A stretch of 64,000 bases of DNA from Bugulina stolonifera (GCA_935421135.1 OW285188.1:24033233-24097232); one strand, 5' to 3'. Counted from the stretch's first letter, positions 46,701 through 60,100 are shown. Notes: generated by a model not told the origin, from the sequence alone. Program-made: numbers and translations.

Positions 46701-49700
46701 AATATGTTTATGATGCTGCCGTCTGTTTGATTATGAGCTTACTATCTATTCTTGACAGTTGATAATCCTGGTAGCCATATTTACAATTACACGTATATCT
46801 TCATGGTAGTTTGTGATATGAATTCCTTTGTATCATTTTAACAGAAGAAGGCTAAGGATACCGGCAAACTTCCCAAAAAGGCCCCACAAACCGAAGATGA
46901 TTTGGCTGCACTCCGAGCTGCAGCTTTGCAGTCCAAGGTATTAGAATTACCTAGCAGTTCAGTAGTTTAACCAGTCTAACCAGTTCCAATGTCTCGCCAA
47001 GACTATCTTCCTGGTTAATAATAGACTTATTGCAAGAATTACAGCTCGTAGGCTACACATATAATTATGTATGTAGGCCTACAGACTTTTCTGAATGCTG
47101 TATTACCTTATAGCTGTATATTTTGTTTTGGTGGGAGAACCACGAATTTATTTGTGAAAAATACACATGCATGTACACGTATGTACCTGTCTCATTATTC
47201 GTATATACAATGTAAATGTACATGTGTGATACCATGTTGAAGGTAAAGAAAGGGACTCAATTCTCCAGTTCTCTCACAGATACTGAAATTTCAAATTCTC
47301 TAACAGGTATGTAGTCCCATGTAGTATTTACTCATCTAATCAACTTTAGTAACTGTACAAAACATTTGATTTATCTTGTATGTGAGTAAAAAGCAAAAAT
47401 ACTGAAATATTAGGGATGTTTGACGTTGAAATAATAGGCTATATGAAATTACTATGCATAAAATATAGGAAAGGTGTTTCACACCAGTGATATTTTCTAG
47501 CTACCCCATCAAAGTTCCAGCGAGGTGACTGTGATTCCGCAAGTGATGCTAGTGGCTTATCACTGTTAGAAGAAGACACACGCTTGAGCGGAGAGGAAGA
47601 GGAGGAGCCAGAAATATCTCAATCTGCATCTCCACCCAATGCAGAGGTGCAAGCAATCCCAGAGTTACTGGAAGATGGTGTTGATATCACAGAGTTTGAC
47701 GATGAGGATTTAATACTCGAGGATGAACCAGTCAAATCAAAATCAACAGATAATCAAAATTCTAAACGGAAAACTGTATCCAATGCTGTGCTCACTCGCA
47801 TAGATAAACACAAGCGCCTGCCACCTAGGCGTCTGAGGTCTAGATCTAGATCACCAAGGTTGCGGAGGTCAAGGTCGCCATTATCGCGTCGCCAGCCTCG
47901 GTCACCTGTATACAACGCATCAAGAGACTCTCCTTCCAAGAATTCAGCACACAAATATGCAAAACCTGATAGGTCCGTTCGGGCTGAAGCTAGAGTGAGG
48001 AGCCATTCACCTAACCGGAGGAGGACTAACAGTAACACAGACATTAATAAAACTTCTCAAAATATGAGAAGTGAAGACAATGGTGCAGCTAATATTATAT
48101 CAAATACTAGAGCAGTTGCTACTCCACAACCACCCAATCCTCTGGATAACCCTCTGCTCACAGAGGAAGAAAGGGACACGCTTGTTAAAAGAAAAGAAAA
48201 ATTCCTTAAAAAGAAAGTCAGCTCAACTAAGAAGACAATAAAACTAAAAACCAAAAAGAAAACAGGTGTAACTAAAAGACTTGGCGTTAAGAAGCCCAAA
48301 GTAATTAAAGTAAAGTCACAGAGCCCCGAAATTGTAGAAACGGTAGCCTTAGACACTGAGGACAGATCACAATCCATTGAAGCTGAACCCCAGCCTCAGA
48401 TTACTCCTAAACCAACAGGTAAAATTGCGTTTCATTTGATAGCATATAACATGGGTATTGTAGAAACATGTTATATGTGCAATGGCTTGGCCTATCATAC
48501 ATGTACCAGTATTACATGTGCTGTACATGTGCATTGCTCCACATGTACAATGTATGTGCGCTACCTCATGTAGCCTATTTAGCTGATTAATATGATATTC
48601 AATCTCATTTTTACCAACTTCAATCTAGTTTCCCGAGATTAATAGTATCGTGCAATTATGGTTTTGTTGAGTTGTCTGCTCCTGTCAGCATGGAGGAGAC
48701 AACTTCTATTATTGGCTCTGGCTTACACTTACTACATAATTTATTACAATCATCTGCATCATGTGTTGTGGTACACATTGCAGTTTTTGTAGTTTCAATT
48801 TGTGTATAAGAATCTATATACATGTATAGGCAACACTGACTCCTTCCAATAAATATGTGTGGTAGATTAACACATATTACATTGTGTTGCGTGTGTAATC
48901 AACATTCTTATCTTGTCGGAATTGTCTGTTCATGTTTTGTGTTGTTAAGACAACTTCTCATAGTATTTTAATTACTTGTAAAATATATTTGTATGTTCTC
49001 CCTACCAGTTAAGAAGGGTATACTTGAAAGATTGGGAGGTTATGCAGATTTACCTGGTGAAGCTGATCCAGCTCGTGCTAAGAAGAAGAGGCGTCAGGTA
49101 TCAATAGAACACTCAGTATCATCTGATGAAGACTCTGTACTCTCCGGAAGCAGATCATCAACAGCTTTTTCTACTGACCAACCCATATTTGCCAGACATA
49201 AAATATTGACAGAAACTCCACGAGAACCTAGTAGACCTTCTGAGATTGTTACTAGAAAGATATCGGCTAGCAAACGTAACATTTGGACCAACAGGCCTGT
49301 GGCAGCTGATGAATCCGTTGACAATACTCAAACTGGCATGGGTGATGCTAGACTAAGAGTTGGTGAGAGGGAATCCAATTCTAGACCAGAGTCAAGGTCT
49401 TCACGGTCTGCTCGACCTCTCTGCTCTTCCAGCAACCACATTAGCAGACATTCTAATTCACAAGGTTTGTACTTATACTGTGTACTACTCACCATCAAAC
49501 ATCATTTTACTGCTAGCTATAATTTGGTCCTGCTGGTTGAACTTGCAGTAACACTGGGAGGTTAGCACAGCACCAGGTGTTCCCTACTTGAGTTACTAAG
49601 GTTTAAAACTGCCCCTTGATGCAATTTTGGCTGTAGACTTGGAAGGTGCATTATATGAGTGTATGGTGGGCCAGCACCCAGGTGATGAGGTAATAACATC

Positions 49701-50819
49701 ACCTACTCATCTCAAGCTCTGCTACTCTTTGCTCCTCCTTGCTGTTATTCAGTTACTAACTAGCGGTTAGAGGAGGCGTTCAATTCTGAAACCTTTCAGT
49801 TGTTCTAAAACTTGTATTTGAAGGTGGAAACAACTACAAGTGGTTTTCATAAACTAAAGAAGTTAACATAACTGCATATATCTGGTGAATTATTGTTTGG
49901 TGTTCCATTTCCCTGATGACCTGTTGGAGTATACTAAGCAAACTGCCATACTAACCGTCATTTTGTTCACTATTTATAACAATTATTATTTCATTGCCGT
50001 ATTCTCTAATAATTGGTTATAAGTAGGAATTCCCATTGTCTATGTCTGAATCACCTACTTAAGCACAGGCAACCAAGCGTTTCTGTCTATTATTTCAATT
50101 ATCTCTTATCCAACATTCTACAAAACTAGGAGATTGTGTTAATTACACATCATTGATCATAGATATATTCTATTCTCTCATTTATAGTATAATTTTAGTT
50201 GAACTTTCTACACTGAATTATTCCAAATTTTAGTAAAGTTGTGCTATAGAGTGGTGTGCCTGTCAAGTTTCCAGGTTTTACAGGGAGACTCCCAGCTTTT
50301 AAACTTTTAGACCTCCCTGTTTCCATCAGGTTTTGCAACTTCAGAAACTTTCAACAATATTTACATGAAAAAACGGCATTGTCATTCCCAATCATGCAAC
50401 TTTGGAATAATGTGTTGTAATATTATAATTTTATTAAAATTTCGACCCACCTGAGAAATGAATGAGAAATTAGTGTTTTAGTTATCTCGCCATCTTGAGG
50501 GTTTCTCACCTGGTGAATCTGTGAAAAAGTGTACTGGTCAAAACCTTCAGGTTTTTAGTTTTGTATACTAGACAGGTTCTTAAGGTGGTCATTGATCTAC
50601 AATTAGCTAGATGTACTTGTTGCACATTGTTGGTAGATTGTCATGGTTCTAGCAGTCTCACTACAGTACAGTAGGATGTTATCTCTTTTATCAGAGTCAC
50701 TTTCAAAGAATAGATCTGAAGAGGAACTTGATGAGAGGATAAAGAAAATAAAGGAAAGGAATGCCAAGCTGGAGGAAAGACAAAAGCAGATAGAGCTGGA
50801 AAAGAGAATGTTTAGCTAG
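43764..50819 (+). CDS. Unassigned RS- and lysine-rich, probably nuclear protein
   Basis: Seven coding exons, 571 aa, phases all closing: 43764-43775, 46417-46464, 46845-46937, 47243-47306, 47501-48418, 49009-49464 and 50695-50819. I do not recognise the family. The N-terminus has two similar short helical motifs, DALKAIALSSLA and ALRAAALQSK. An acidic stretch follows (EEEEEPE, DEDLILEDE). Then come an Arg-Ser segment (RRLRSRSRSPRLRRSRSP) and a strongly basic Lys-rich segment. KKGILERLGGY is a conserved-looking motif at the start of exon 6. The last exon encodes a charged coiled coil (ELDERIKKIKERNAKLEER) ending in MFS. RS repeats and composition suggest an RNA-processing or chromatin-associated nuclear role; this is inference. 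The first coding exon encodes only MEDH, so that start is the weakest part of the model. Confidence 0.72.
44873..45750 (-). pseudogene. Decayed LINE (non-LTR) reverse transcriptase fragment
   Basis: On the minus strand, reading from about 45750 down, broken frames show parts of a LINE ORF2: DYRPIISLKP at about 45290-45261 (the canonical YRPISLLP block of non-LTR reverse transcriptases), then a jump to AFNTMRPIMQ and a C-terminal-type tail, KVYRKAARWICRIPKLDSV (about 45050-44990), as in LINE ends with RRAARWI. The catalytic core between is missing, so it is a deleted, stop-ridden relic. It sits in intron 1 of the RS-protein gene. Confidence 0.7.
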
Positions 50820-51165
50820 TTTATTGATGTCAGATTACATATTATACTCCCCTGGAATTATATTCATTGGGGAAATTAAAATAACTACATGTATATAAAG
50901 ATTGTATAACTTTTATTACTAAAATATATTGTATATGAATTACTATAATGTTCTATTTGGTAATGCACCTTATTTATATAATAGACCTGTACAATGTACT
51001 AGTAGGTAATACATACACTGAACTAGACAAATTTGTGAAACAAACTGGAAGAATTCATTGTGCCAATAATAAATACTATAGCATAAAGCAAATTTCAAAG
51101 AGGCAGAATGGATACATGCTTATAGACAGTTAATATGTATAACCAACTAATCGTTGCTAGGGTGT

Positions 51166-54100
51166 TCATTTATTTGTCCCATTGGTGTGGTCATGTCGCT
51201 GCCTGTATTGTTGATGTTCTGCACAGGCTAGTCTTGCTGCTTGTGTAGCTGCTATGTTTATCAGAGTGTATTCCACTTTATCATCATCAGCTTCCTCACT
51301 GCGTGCAGCAGGCTTAGTAGGTGTCGCACACCTTGTAAAGTCCACACTATGAGATGATGTCCTCTTTGACTTGCTTGGTGTGGGTAATGTGAAGTCTAAG
51401 TCAGCATAGTTCAAGTCAGTGTCAGGTTTTATATATTCCTGAATGTTAACATAATTAGAATTGGTGTTTCTCTTTGGGATTGAGTTGATATTCTGTGGAG
51501 ATCGGTTCTGTATCTCTGCTACATTCTCGTACGCACTTGTAGTTCCTGTATGAAGTAGATACACAGATTATTACATAGTTGGTCATGATTCAGGTAAATG
51601 ATCATAACAACCTGATTGCATATGTCTTGTTACTTTCTATCTACTAATTTATACATATTTGTTTACAAAACCTTGTTACATTGAACTCTAAACATATTTT
51701 TAGGTAACTTGAAACATTTTTTGAATTCTTATATAGTGAATATTCCCATAAAAGAAAAAGAGTATACTATTGGATAAGTGTGAACTCTACCTGCAAATGA
51801 AGAGCTATGTCTATGATCTGGTTGTATGAGGTGCTTATTGAGAGTACTAGGGGTACTTCGAAGGTGGGAATTGAGGCTATGTGTTGACATGTTTTGGTTA
51901 TGTACAGATGTGCTACTTCTGCTCATTGAACTATGCATTGAGCTACTACTTTTACTTCTACATGAGGGTCCAAGACTATGCATCAGTGAGTTGCTGCTGT
52001 TGCTCTTGAGGCTGAAAAAAAAATAGTTAAGCATGTGGTGTACGAGTATGGCTATATACAAGTATATTATGCATCACAACAGTCATGGAGTATAAGCAGA
52101 CTAATCTCACCAGGGGTAGCTAAACACTGACTAACACTAAAGATTGTGATTAATTATGACAAAACAAACTAGGCAACTTTACTTATCATGTGAAATTAAA
52201 CGTTTGATAGTAATCCCATGTTCTAAATAGAATAAGGTATGTTGCACTGGTGGGTGACCTCAAGAAATATTATGTAAATCAGACCGCTTACCTAGTACTT
52301 TCTTCATATCTATTACATTTGGGAGAAACACCACTAGTACTTGCAGGCCTTTGACTAACACCATGTCTGCTTTTGGATTGCTTAGATGGGTATCTATAAG
52401 GAGTTGTGTCCTCTTTATCTAAACTAACCAATCCACTGGATAGTCTACTTAGCTCATATTCATTTGCAGTGATATTGTCCCAACTAGCAGAGTTGCCAAT
52501 TCCAGAAACATTAATTTTCTTTGCACGTGCCTGAGAAGTTGGCATCTACAAAATAATGGTTGTGGCATTGTTAGATTCTACTGTGTTATTGATCACGATC
52601 CATGCTTCAAATCACTTGGAATACTAAAGGCAAATCACGATCTGTATAATTGATATATTATCGTAGGCGTATCACTAGTTCTGATAGTAGACTATATCAG
52701 AAGTTTGACACATTGGATGACTGCAGTTGATAGTCACTGTGTACCTGGTATATGTACTCATTGTTTACATAATAATTAGTCACATAAACAAACTGTTTAC
52801 TAATGAACATCCTCTGTTTATTTACTATCATCTCTGAACTTTGAGAGTGGTAATGAAAACTTACTGTGGATTGTTCACGGAGTTTGCTCCCCTGCATATT
52901 CCTGATACTGTCTGCACTACGACCCATTTTCCTCATTGTCCTTAAATTTGTACCTTCATTCAAATTTTTGTCTGTCGCAAAGGAAGTATGTCTGTCATGT
53001 TTAGCCGTCACAGACGACAGCAAATAGTTACTTTCATCCGTAAGATATTTGCCTTTTCTATGCTTAGTTATAGGTGACTCCAGTTCCTGTGCTGGTATAA
53101 CTTCATAAAAATGATCATTATTTTGGTTGTAGGTTGTATTTGTTTTGGATGAGGAAAAGAATGGATGGTTCTCATATATCGTGTGTTTGTGGTGCTTAAT
53201 TGGTGTGATTGGGCTGGTACACTTTGAGGTAGGTAGCTGCGCTGTCTCTGACAGTCTCAGGTAGTCGTTATAATCGTTATTGTTGGAATCACTGTCTGGA
53301 TCTGGTTCCCCAGTCTGCTGGTGTTTGCCATCTCTGTGGTGAAGAGTCAGTGGTCTAGATGAAGGGGGAGAGTCGAGCAGTGGATTGTTTACTGGTGACT
53401 CTGAGGAGGTTCTATAGCAATCAGCCCTGTAATACATCCATACCTGATAAACATGGTAGCCTAACTAACTTAACCTAGAAACTAAGAGATCAAGACAGTC
53501 TCATGATAGAGTCTATTCTGAAATCGCAGTCATCAGTTCCTGCAATGGGGTTGTATCAGGAGTTATCTGCCCTTCTAGAGGGCGCTTCCACGATCACACC
53601 GGAAGCAACAGTATTCTGCTATAGCAACGCAGTGTAATCCAAGCAGTTTTGAACAAATAATACTTATTATTGGCTGTTTAGCAATAGTTAATATGTGATT
53701 AGCTAACATGCAAAGGTAAACAAACCATTGCACGTGTCATGTATGTCAGTATCACAGCCGTAACATCTTCATAACAGTGGAATTTTCCATCAATAACAAC
53801 CTGGTCATGTTTATTGTATTGGGAACAGTAACCACTACTGGGAACATGATATGATGAGTTTTTAATTTAAAACTGGGAACATTGATGACTAGAATAATAA
53901 TAGTAATAGTAACTAGAATACCAACATGTACATGTAGATGGTCAGTTAGCTTTAGTCTACTGCAACATGCCACAGTGTGCTGTGCCAAACTGCACTAAAC
54001 AAAATGGACTACGATTTCCAAATGATCCTAGCTTATCTAAAAAGTGGGTTATTGCCATAAAAAGAGAAGAACCAGGGAGCAAGGGGAAACTGTGGACTCC

Positions 54101-57100
54101 AAATAAGACAGCTGTAGTATGCCCTTTGCACTTTACAGAAGATGACTATCAACTAAAAAACGTACATGGTATGTGGGCCTACTATCTCAATAAATATTGA
54201 GCGGAGAGTTTAGATTTTAATATTTTTGCACTTTTGTAATTATCTACATATAATTACTATTATAATATTTGTATCATTCCTTATCTACTTTTTCCAAACT
54301 ATGCTATTAAGGAGAATTAAATGAAATCAGCTGACACAATATTGAAATATCTAAAGATAGAGATGATTGAATACATACATTGTAGATTCACGATCTCTAT
54401 TACTCAGTCTATTTAATGCAAGTCAAGGCCAAAACACTTAGAAATAAATTGGATAGAAGGTACTATATTTCATGATTAGATGGTGTACAGTATTGAACAG
54501 TGATCATGAAATTATCAATTATTAATTTACAATTTATATAAAAAACCATTTGTTGCAGGTAAAAGGACCAGAAAACGAGTTTTGAAGCAATCTGCTATTC
54601 CTTCAGTCAACCTGCCCAATACAACAAATAAAAAGCAAACAAAGCGAGATTTAAAGGCTAAGCGCCAAAGACTACTTGATGAAGAACACAGCAATCCCCC
54701 AGGTCACGATTTAGAACTAGGAGCAGAGCACGACATCCCTGAGCTGGAGAATGAGATTATAGAGACTGAAGAATTCACTAAATCATCAAGTCAAACAGCT
54801 GAAAGAAATGAAATAGATACAGACTTGGAAACTTTCGATCAATCCACACAAACCCAGGCATGCTCCCCATACAGTTATCAAATGATGGATGATCGTATGA
54901 TTCAATATTATACAGGACTTGAATGCAAAGGCAAGTTTGAGCTGGTGCTACAATCTTTGGGTCTAGCAGCGAATCATTTAAATTATTATTATTCTGATGA
55001 CACTCCAGCATTATCAATCCAAGATCAGCTCTTAATAACACTCATTAAACTCCGAACAGCTAAGCCTAATATTGAACTCTCAATACTCTTTGGTGTCAGT
55101 GTACGATCTATTAGTAATATCTTTATAACCTGGGTAAATTTCATGTATTTTCAATGGAAAGAGGTAAAGTGGTGGCCTGATCAGCAAACTGTGAGGTTCT
55201 TTGCACCAAGTGGTTTCAAACAGGCATATCCTAACACTCGAGTCATTATTGATGGTACAGAATGCCCACTTTCTAAACCGAAAAAGCCACTTGCTCAGCA
55301 GGCTACCTTTTCTGGATATAAGAACAGAAATACTGTAAAGGTACTTGTTGGGGCAACACCAGGAGGTGTGGTATCATACATGTCAGAAGCCTATGGTGGT
55401 TCTGCTTCTGATAGGCAGATAGTCGAAAGATCAGACCTGGCGAAAATGTGCGAACCTGGTGATGAGATCATGTCCGACAAAGGATTTAATGTTGAAGATC
55501 TTTTCATTCCTCATCAAGTTATGGTCAACATTCCTACATTTTTCAAAAAGAAAAATCGTATGAGCCAGAGAACGGTGCATAAGGATCGAAGAATAGCATC
55601 CAAAAGAGTACACATAGAACGTATTATTGGACTAGGAAAAACTTATGCAATACTGCGGAATCCGATGAATCACATGGAAGGTAGCATGGCAACTCAGATA
55701 ACATCAGTGATATTTTGGCTTTGTAACTTTCGAGCATGCATAGTACCTAAAACTGCATAACATTTGTATACTGAAATAACTTTGTATTGGAATTATATTA
55801 AAAATAAACATTTTAAAAATCACAAACTATTGGCAGTAAGCATTCCTATTCCCATATAAAATAAAAGGCTCTGTTTCATAAAATCCATAACTAGAACTGC
55901 AATATCTACGCAAAATAAACCCACGATGAACAAAGGATCACCAACTGTTTGACAGAAATATAAATATTTTAGAAATAATATTTACTATAATTTTTGTAGA
56001 GATGCTTTTCAAGTAAGGCTGGTTTGAAATGTTTCTCATAGAAGAGAGCAAGTGATTTAACCATCTCATTTATAAACACTTCATCCCTTTCAACAACAAA
56101 CATTTTAAAATCTTTATGAGTGTAAACACAAAAGTGAGCTTTTTTTCTGTTTGTGCAAAACAGTTGGCCTTGCACCTGATAATAATAACTATGGTTCTTT
56201 TTAAGTCCACCATCTGAAAGATAGGGAACAGTGTTTGCAGTGATTTCACAGTCCTTAGCTTTAAAAGGGCATTTAATTTCAACAACTGTGTCCTCACCTA
56301 CTAGTCCATCTGGTGACGCTGCCAAATATGGATGAGACGAAGATATTTGCAATCCACTATCTACAACATCTATGTCCAACAGCTTAGAATACTTTGCTTT
56401 GGCTATAGCCTCATATTTTACACCATACATCGTAGCCTTAGTACTGAAAGACTGGGGGTCAAGAAGACTAGATAGTAATTTGTTAATGTCTCTTCTCTCG
56501 GTAGACTTTACAACATCCCCGAAATGTGATGAGGTGATGCGGGTTGTTCGGTACATATGCCAATCCTCACTGTCAGCCTGGGAGCTGGTGCTACTCTCCA
56601 CCATTGAAATAAAATCTGGTGTAGCATTTTCCAGCTGTAAGGAGTTCACAAGATGATCTTCAGCAGATCCTACATAACAGTGATCATTTACCACACCATA
56701 CATGTTGGCTGGCGGATACAGTTGAAAAACTGGCATATTAGCCCCTAGTCCTCTATACTGTAACACTGTGTTTCTGAAGTAATCCCTATATGTTGTAGCA
56801 TTTCGAAATTTCGGTGGTCTGGGATCATAGTTGAGGGTGTGCTTTCTCAAGGCTGCCATTTTCTTAGGACTTCCTCGATAAGCTTTCGCTTTATGGAAAG
56901 CCTGGAGTTTCTGTGTGCAAGTTTCTTCAAAGCATACTTTCCCTCCTACTGTAACACAGTGTAGACTGTATAGCACTGCTCCCACATGTTTGCAGTGAGC
57001 ATTTGGCCCCTGCCCAGCACCACACTCGCATTGTGCTTCTGCAAACATGCCATCTTCATCCATCAAAACGTCAACCTTATAGGTGACACTTTTTCTCATT

Positions 57101-60100
57101 TCGGCCCAGACAACTCCATGGAAGAAAATGCCTGACTCAGAAATTTTCATTCGCACAAAACGGATGAACTTTTCGTTATACAGATCTATATATTTCTGTT
57201 CAAACTCCTTGTCATTTGACTTGAAATATCTCTCAATGCTACTCAGTGCTATGGGAGGAATAGTACAGTCAGTGGTGATGTCTTTATATCCGGTTATGTC
57301 TGGTAATGTCATATGATACTCCGGTTCAGATGGTTGAGACTCAATGCTCATGTGGTCCAGTGACAGTAATCTAAATAATAATAATATTCAACTCATCAGG
57401 AATAGTTCACTCAGGTTTCTAGAACCCACTTCTAGGCTTATGTGAAAAATGCCATTACGTATGTTAGTACTGGCAAAGGTACGTTTCGAAAAAGACAGTT
57501 CGAAACCGTGTAAATTACATTTAGAAGAACACAACTTACAGATAATTAATTTCAAATAATTAAATAAAAAAATAATATTATAAATAAATATTAGTTGAAG
57601 TCTGCGAGTCGAGTTTGGGTGTTGAACTATCTGGTTTCAAAATATCCGGTTGCGAACTACACTACTATGCAAGTATAATTATATACTTGAAGCAGTTTTT
57701 TGAATTAATATTTTTAATAATCTACAACACATTTGATTGCAGCAGCTTCTAGCATAGTGTAGGATTGTCTATTAACTATTTGGCTTTAAATTTTTAAATA
57801 CTATACTTTATCCTAAGCTATACATGTTCATTGTACCTGTACATGTACATACTTATACTATCTCTGTAATACAAATTTTACCTCCACTTGAAATTAATGC
57901 AATTAGGCTATTTGTATTTAGTGTGGAGCGCTACATTTACTATATACATATATATCTTTCATTTAGGCAAAAAACTACTGTTACCACTGTTTTATATTTA
58001 TTTTTTCTTAAGATTACCTACTAGTAAGCATCAACCACTACTACATGTAGGTTAGTTATAGTTATAGTAGACTATCAGTCTAACTCACCTTTCTACAAGT
58101 TCCTTCTTTTTGCCGGTGCTCTCAATGCCTCTGCTATGCAGGAGAGACTTCAATTCTTGTAAACTCATTAATGCATAGTTTTGGTTAGACATTGTTAGTG
58201 AAAATTGTAGTTATTTAGTGTAATATAAGCAGATTTCAAAGTCTTAGTGGTAGTAGCAACTTATTTGTAATGATTAACTCGATGGTCTGCTAAGCAACTT
58301 CCGGTGTGATCATGTCAAGTGCTAAGGGGCACAACTCCAAAAATACAACCCCATTACATCATTTAGGCTTTTATTGGCATCGTTCCAGACTGTTGCAATA
58401 GTTACTCATGTATAATAGTCTATCTATGATCTACATGTCACATGTCAGCATATGCATCATATATTATCATTTACCTTTAAATTATACTAATTATTCTTAT
58501 ATCATGCTAATATATAAACAAATCACCAGCTCTTTGTAAAGGGGAATGGCACCTTTATACACTGTACCATAATTTAGGAGACACAAATATCTGGTGGAAG
58601 AGACAGTTCATTCTTAATTGTATTTTGTTGATTTATACACAGTATACTTGTAGTAATATAGCTAGAGCTCTGGTAGCTAGGGCTGTACATGTACATACAT
58701 AATCCTATTATAAACACAAGTACTTGGCCTACTTGGTACTACACTGCCAACAGACTTAGTACACCAGTACACTGTAGTTGTATACAGAAATACAGTAAGT
58801 AATAAAGCCCAGTTCCACATCCAATGATAATAAATGGATATATTATACATTCAACCGTAGGTCTAGGTGCATTCAAAAGTGAGAAGTTGCCATAATTTCA
58901 TGACAGATGTGATTAATGTGCCTTATGTGGCTTGACATAATAACTAAGTAAATCATTGATGCAACAACTACTACTGAAATTTCTATAATCAAATCTCTAG
59001 GTGGCTCAAAGTTCGAATTATACTTGCAAATGGCCGATTCCGTTTCCTGGAACACACCGTTTATGCATGCCAGATTCTAAAATGTTTTAATTATGGCCAT
59101 CCTTGGCACCAAAATTACCCATATCATGCAACCAACACACAAACAACAAAATAGGTTATGTATTTATAATATTGTATGGTCAATTCTCCATTGAAATTCA
59201 AAAGTAGCAAGGGTGTGTTTTACTGTAACCCTGGTAAAATACTTTTTTTCTCAGTTAAATTCTCAACTGTTTAAAAATCTTCTTACGTGTACATAAGAGC
59301 TAAATTGACGTTAGCTTGTGTATACAAGCCCATTTCCTGTTTTTACATTTACCTCTGACTCATGAAACAACCATGCTATTCTGCTAAAAGTATTTCAAAA
59401 AAATATTATTAAATTTAATTAGTTTTAATAGAAATATTTGCCTGGTTTGGCATTCTCTTACTAGAAGTAAAAAAAGTAGTGACAGCAATGTTTCCCTTCA
59501 TTAGAAACATTCCTAATTTGTGACAAATAACAGCACTCGAGATTCGCTCTCCTCGCTACCCTAGATATCTAATGTGATTTTAATCATGTAACTTCTAAAT
59601 CCATGAAACCATTTCGAACTGAGTAGCTCATCTTATACACAATGATGTCTCAGGATATCAGGAGAAACATGGCTAATCCCCTGACTGACTAACCCTAGAT
59701 AAATAACATTAATTAGGCCTAGTCAACTTACGGTAACGAAGATTGTCTCCTAGAATTTCGAAGTTTCACAGCACTGTTCCTATGCGAACGTCTGTTATAC
59801 AAAGATGCTGATTTTCCATACGGTTTTAGGTACAAATCCTCATAGAATGTCAGTTGCTGTTGAGTGCCGTTCTGTGTTGTAGCCATATGTGACAGTGCTA
59901 AAATAGGACAAGTAGTACAAGTATAAGACACTGTGGAGCAAGTGCTAGTCAGTTGTCTAGGCTGTATTGGAGTCAAGTACAGCTTTTGACAAGTGCACCT
60001 CTCTTATACTCAACTTGGAAGGCACAACTACATAGTGTTTATCACACAACTATATAAATCTTGTACAAATAAACAGGAACATAAATGGCTAGGACATGTC

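Larger units (their letters stand above)
53547..58352. mobile_element. Complete two-gene DNA transposon, ISL2EU/IS4EU-like
   Basis: 4.8-kb element bounded by imperfect terminal inverted repeats of about 60 bp, flanked by AT on both sides (53545-53546 and 58353-58354), consistent with a 2-bp target duplication. It carries two convergent two-exon genes, a THAP-DDE transposase (53967-55760, plus) and a SAP-SWIM-YqaJ nuclease (55969-58192, minus), whose stops are about 208 bp apart. Both are uninterrupted. A DDE_4-type transposase paired with a YqaJ nuclease is, as I recall, the signature of the eukaryotic ISL2EU (IS4EU) superfamily. It is nested in intron 2 of the docking-protein gene. Confidence 0.88.

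Noticed and set aside
50256..50590. Stretch with CAGGGAGACTCCC resembling the 43397 MITE
   Set aside because: No matching inverted ends or target duplication could be found; at most a distant, decayed relative.
58873..59055. Minus-strand open frame with a hydrophobic, transmembrane-like stretch
   Set aside because: It lies in the docking-protein intron, has no splice-compatible neighbours, and the flanking exons already join in phase without it. AT-rich DNA readily gives hydrophobic frames.
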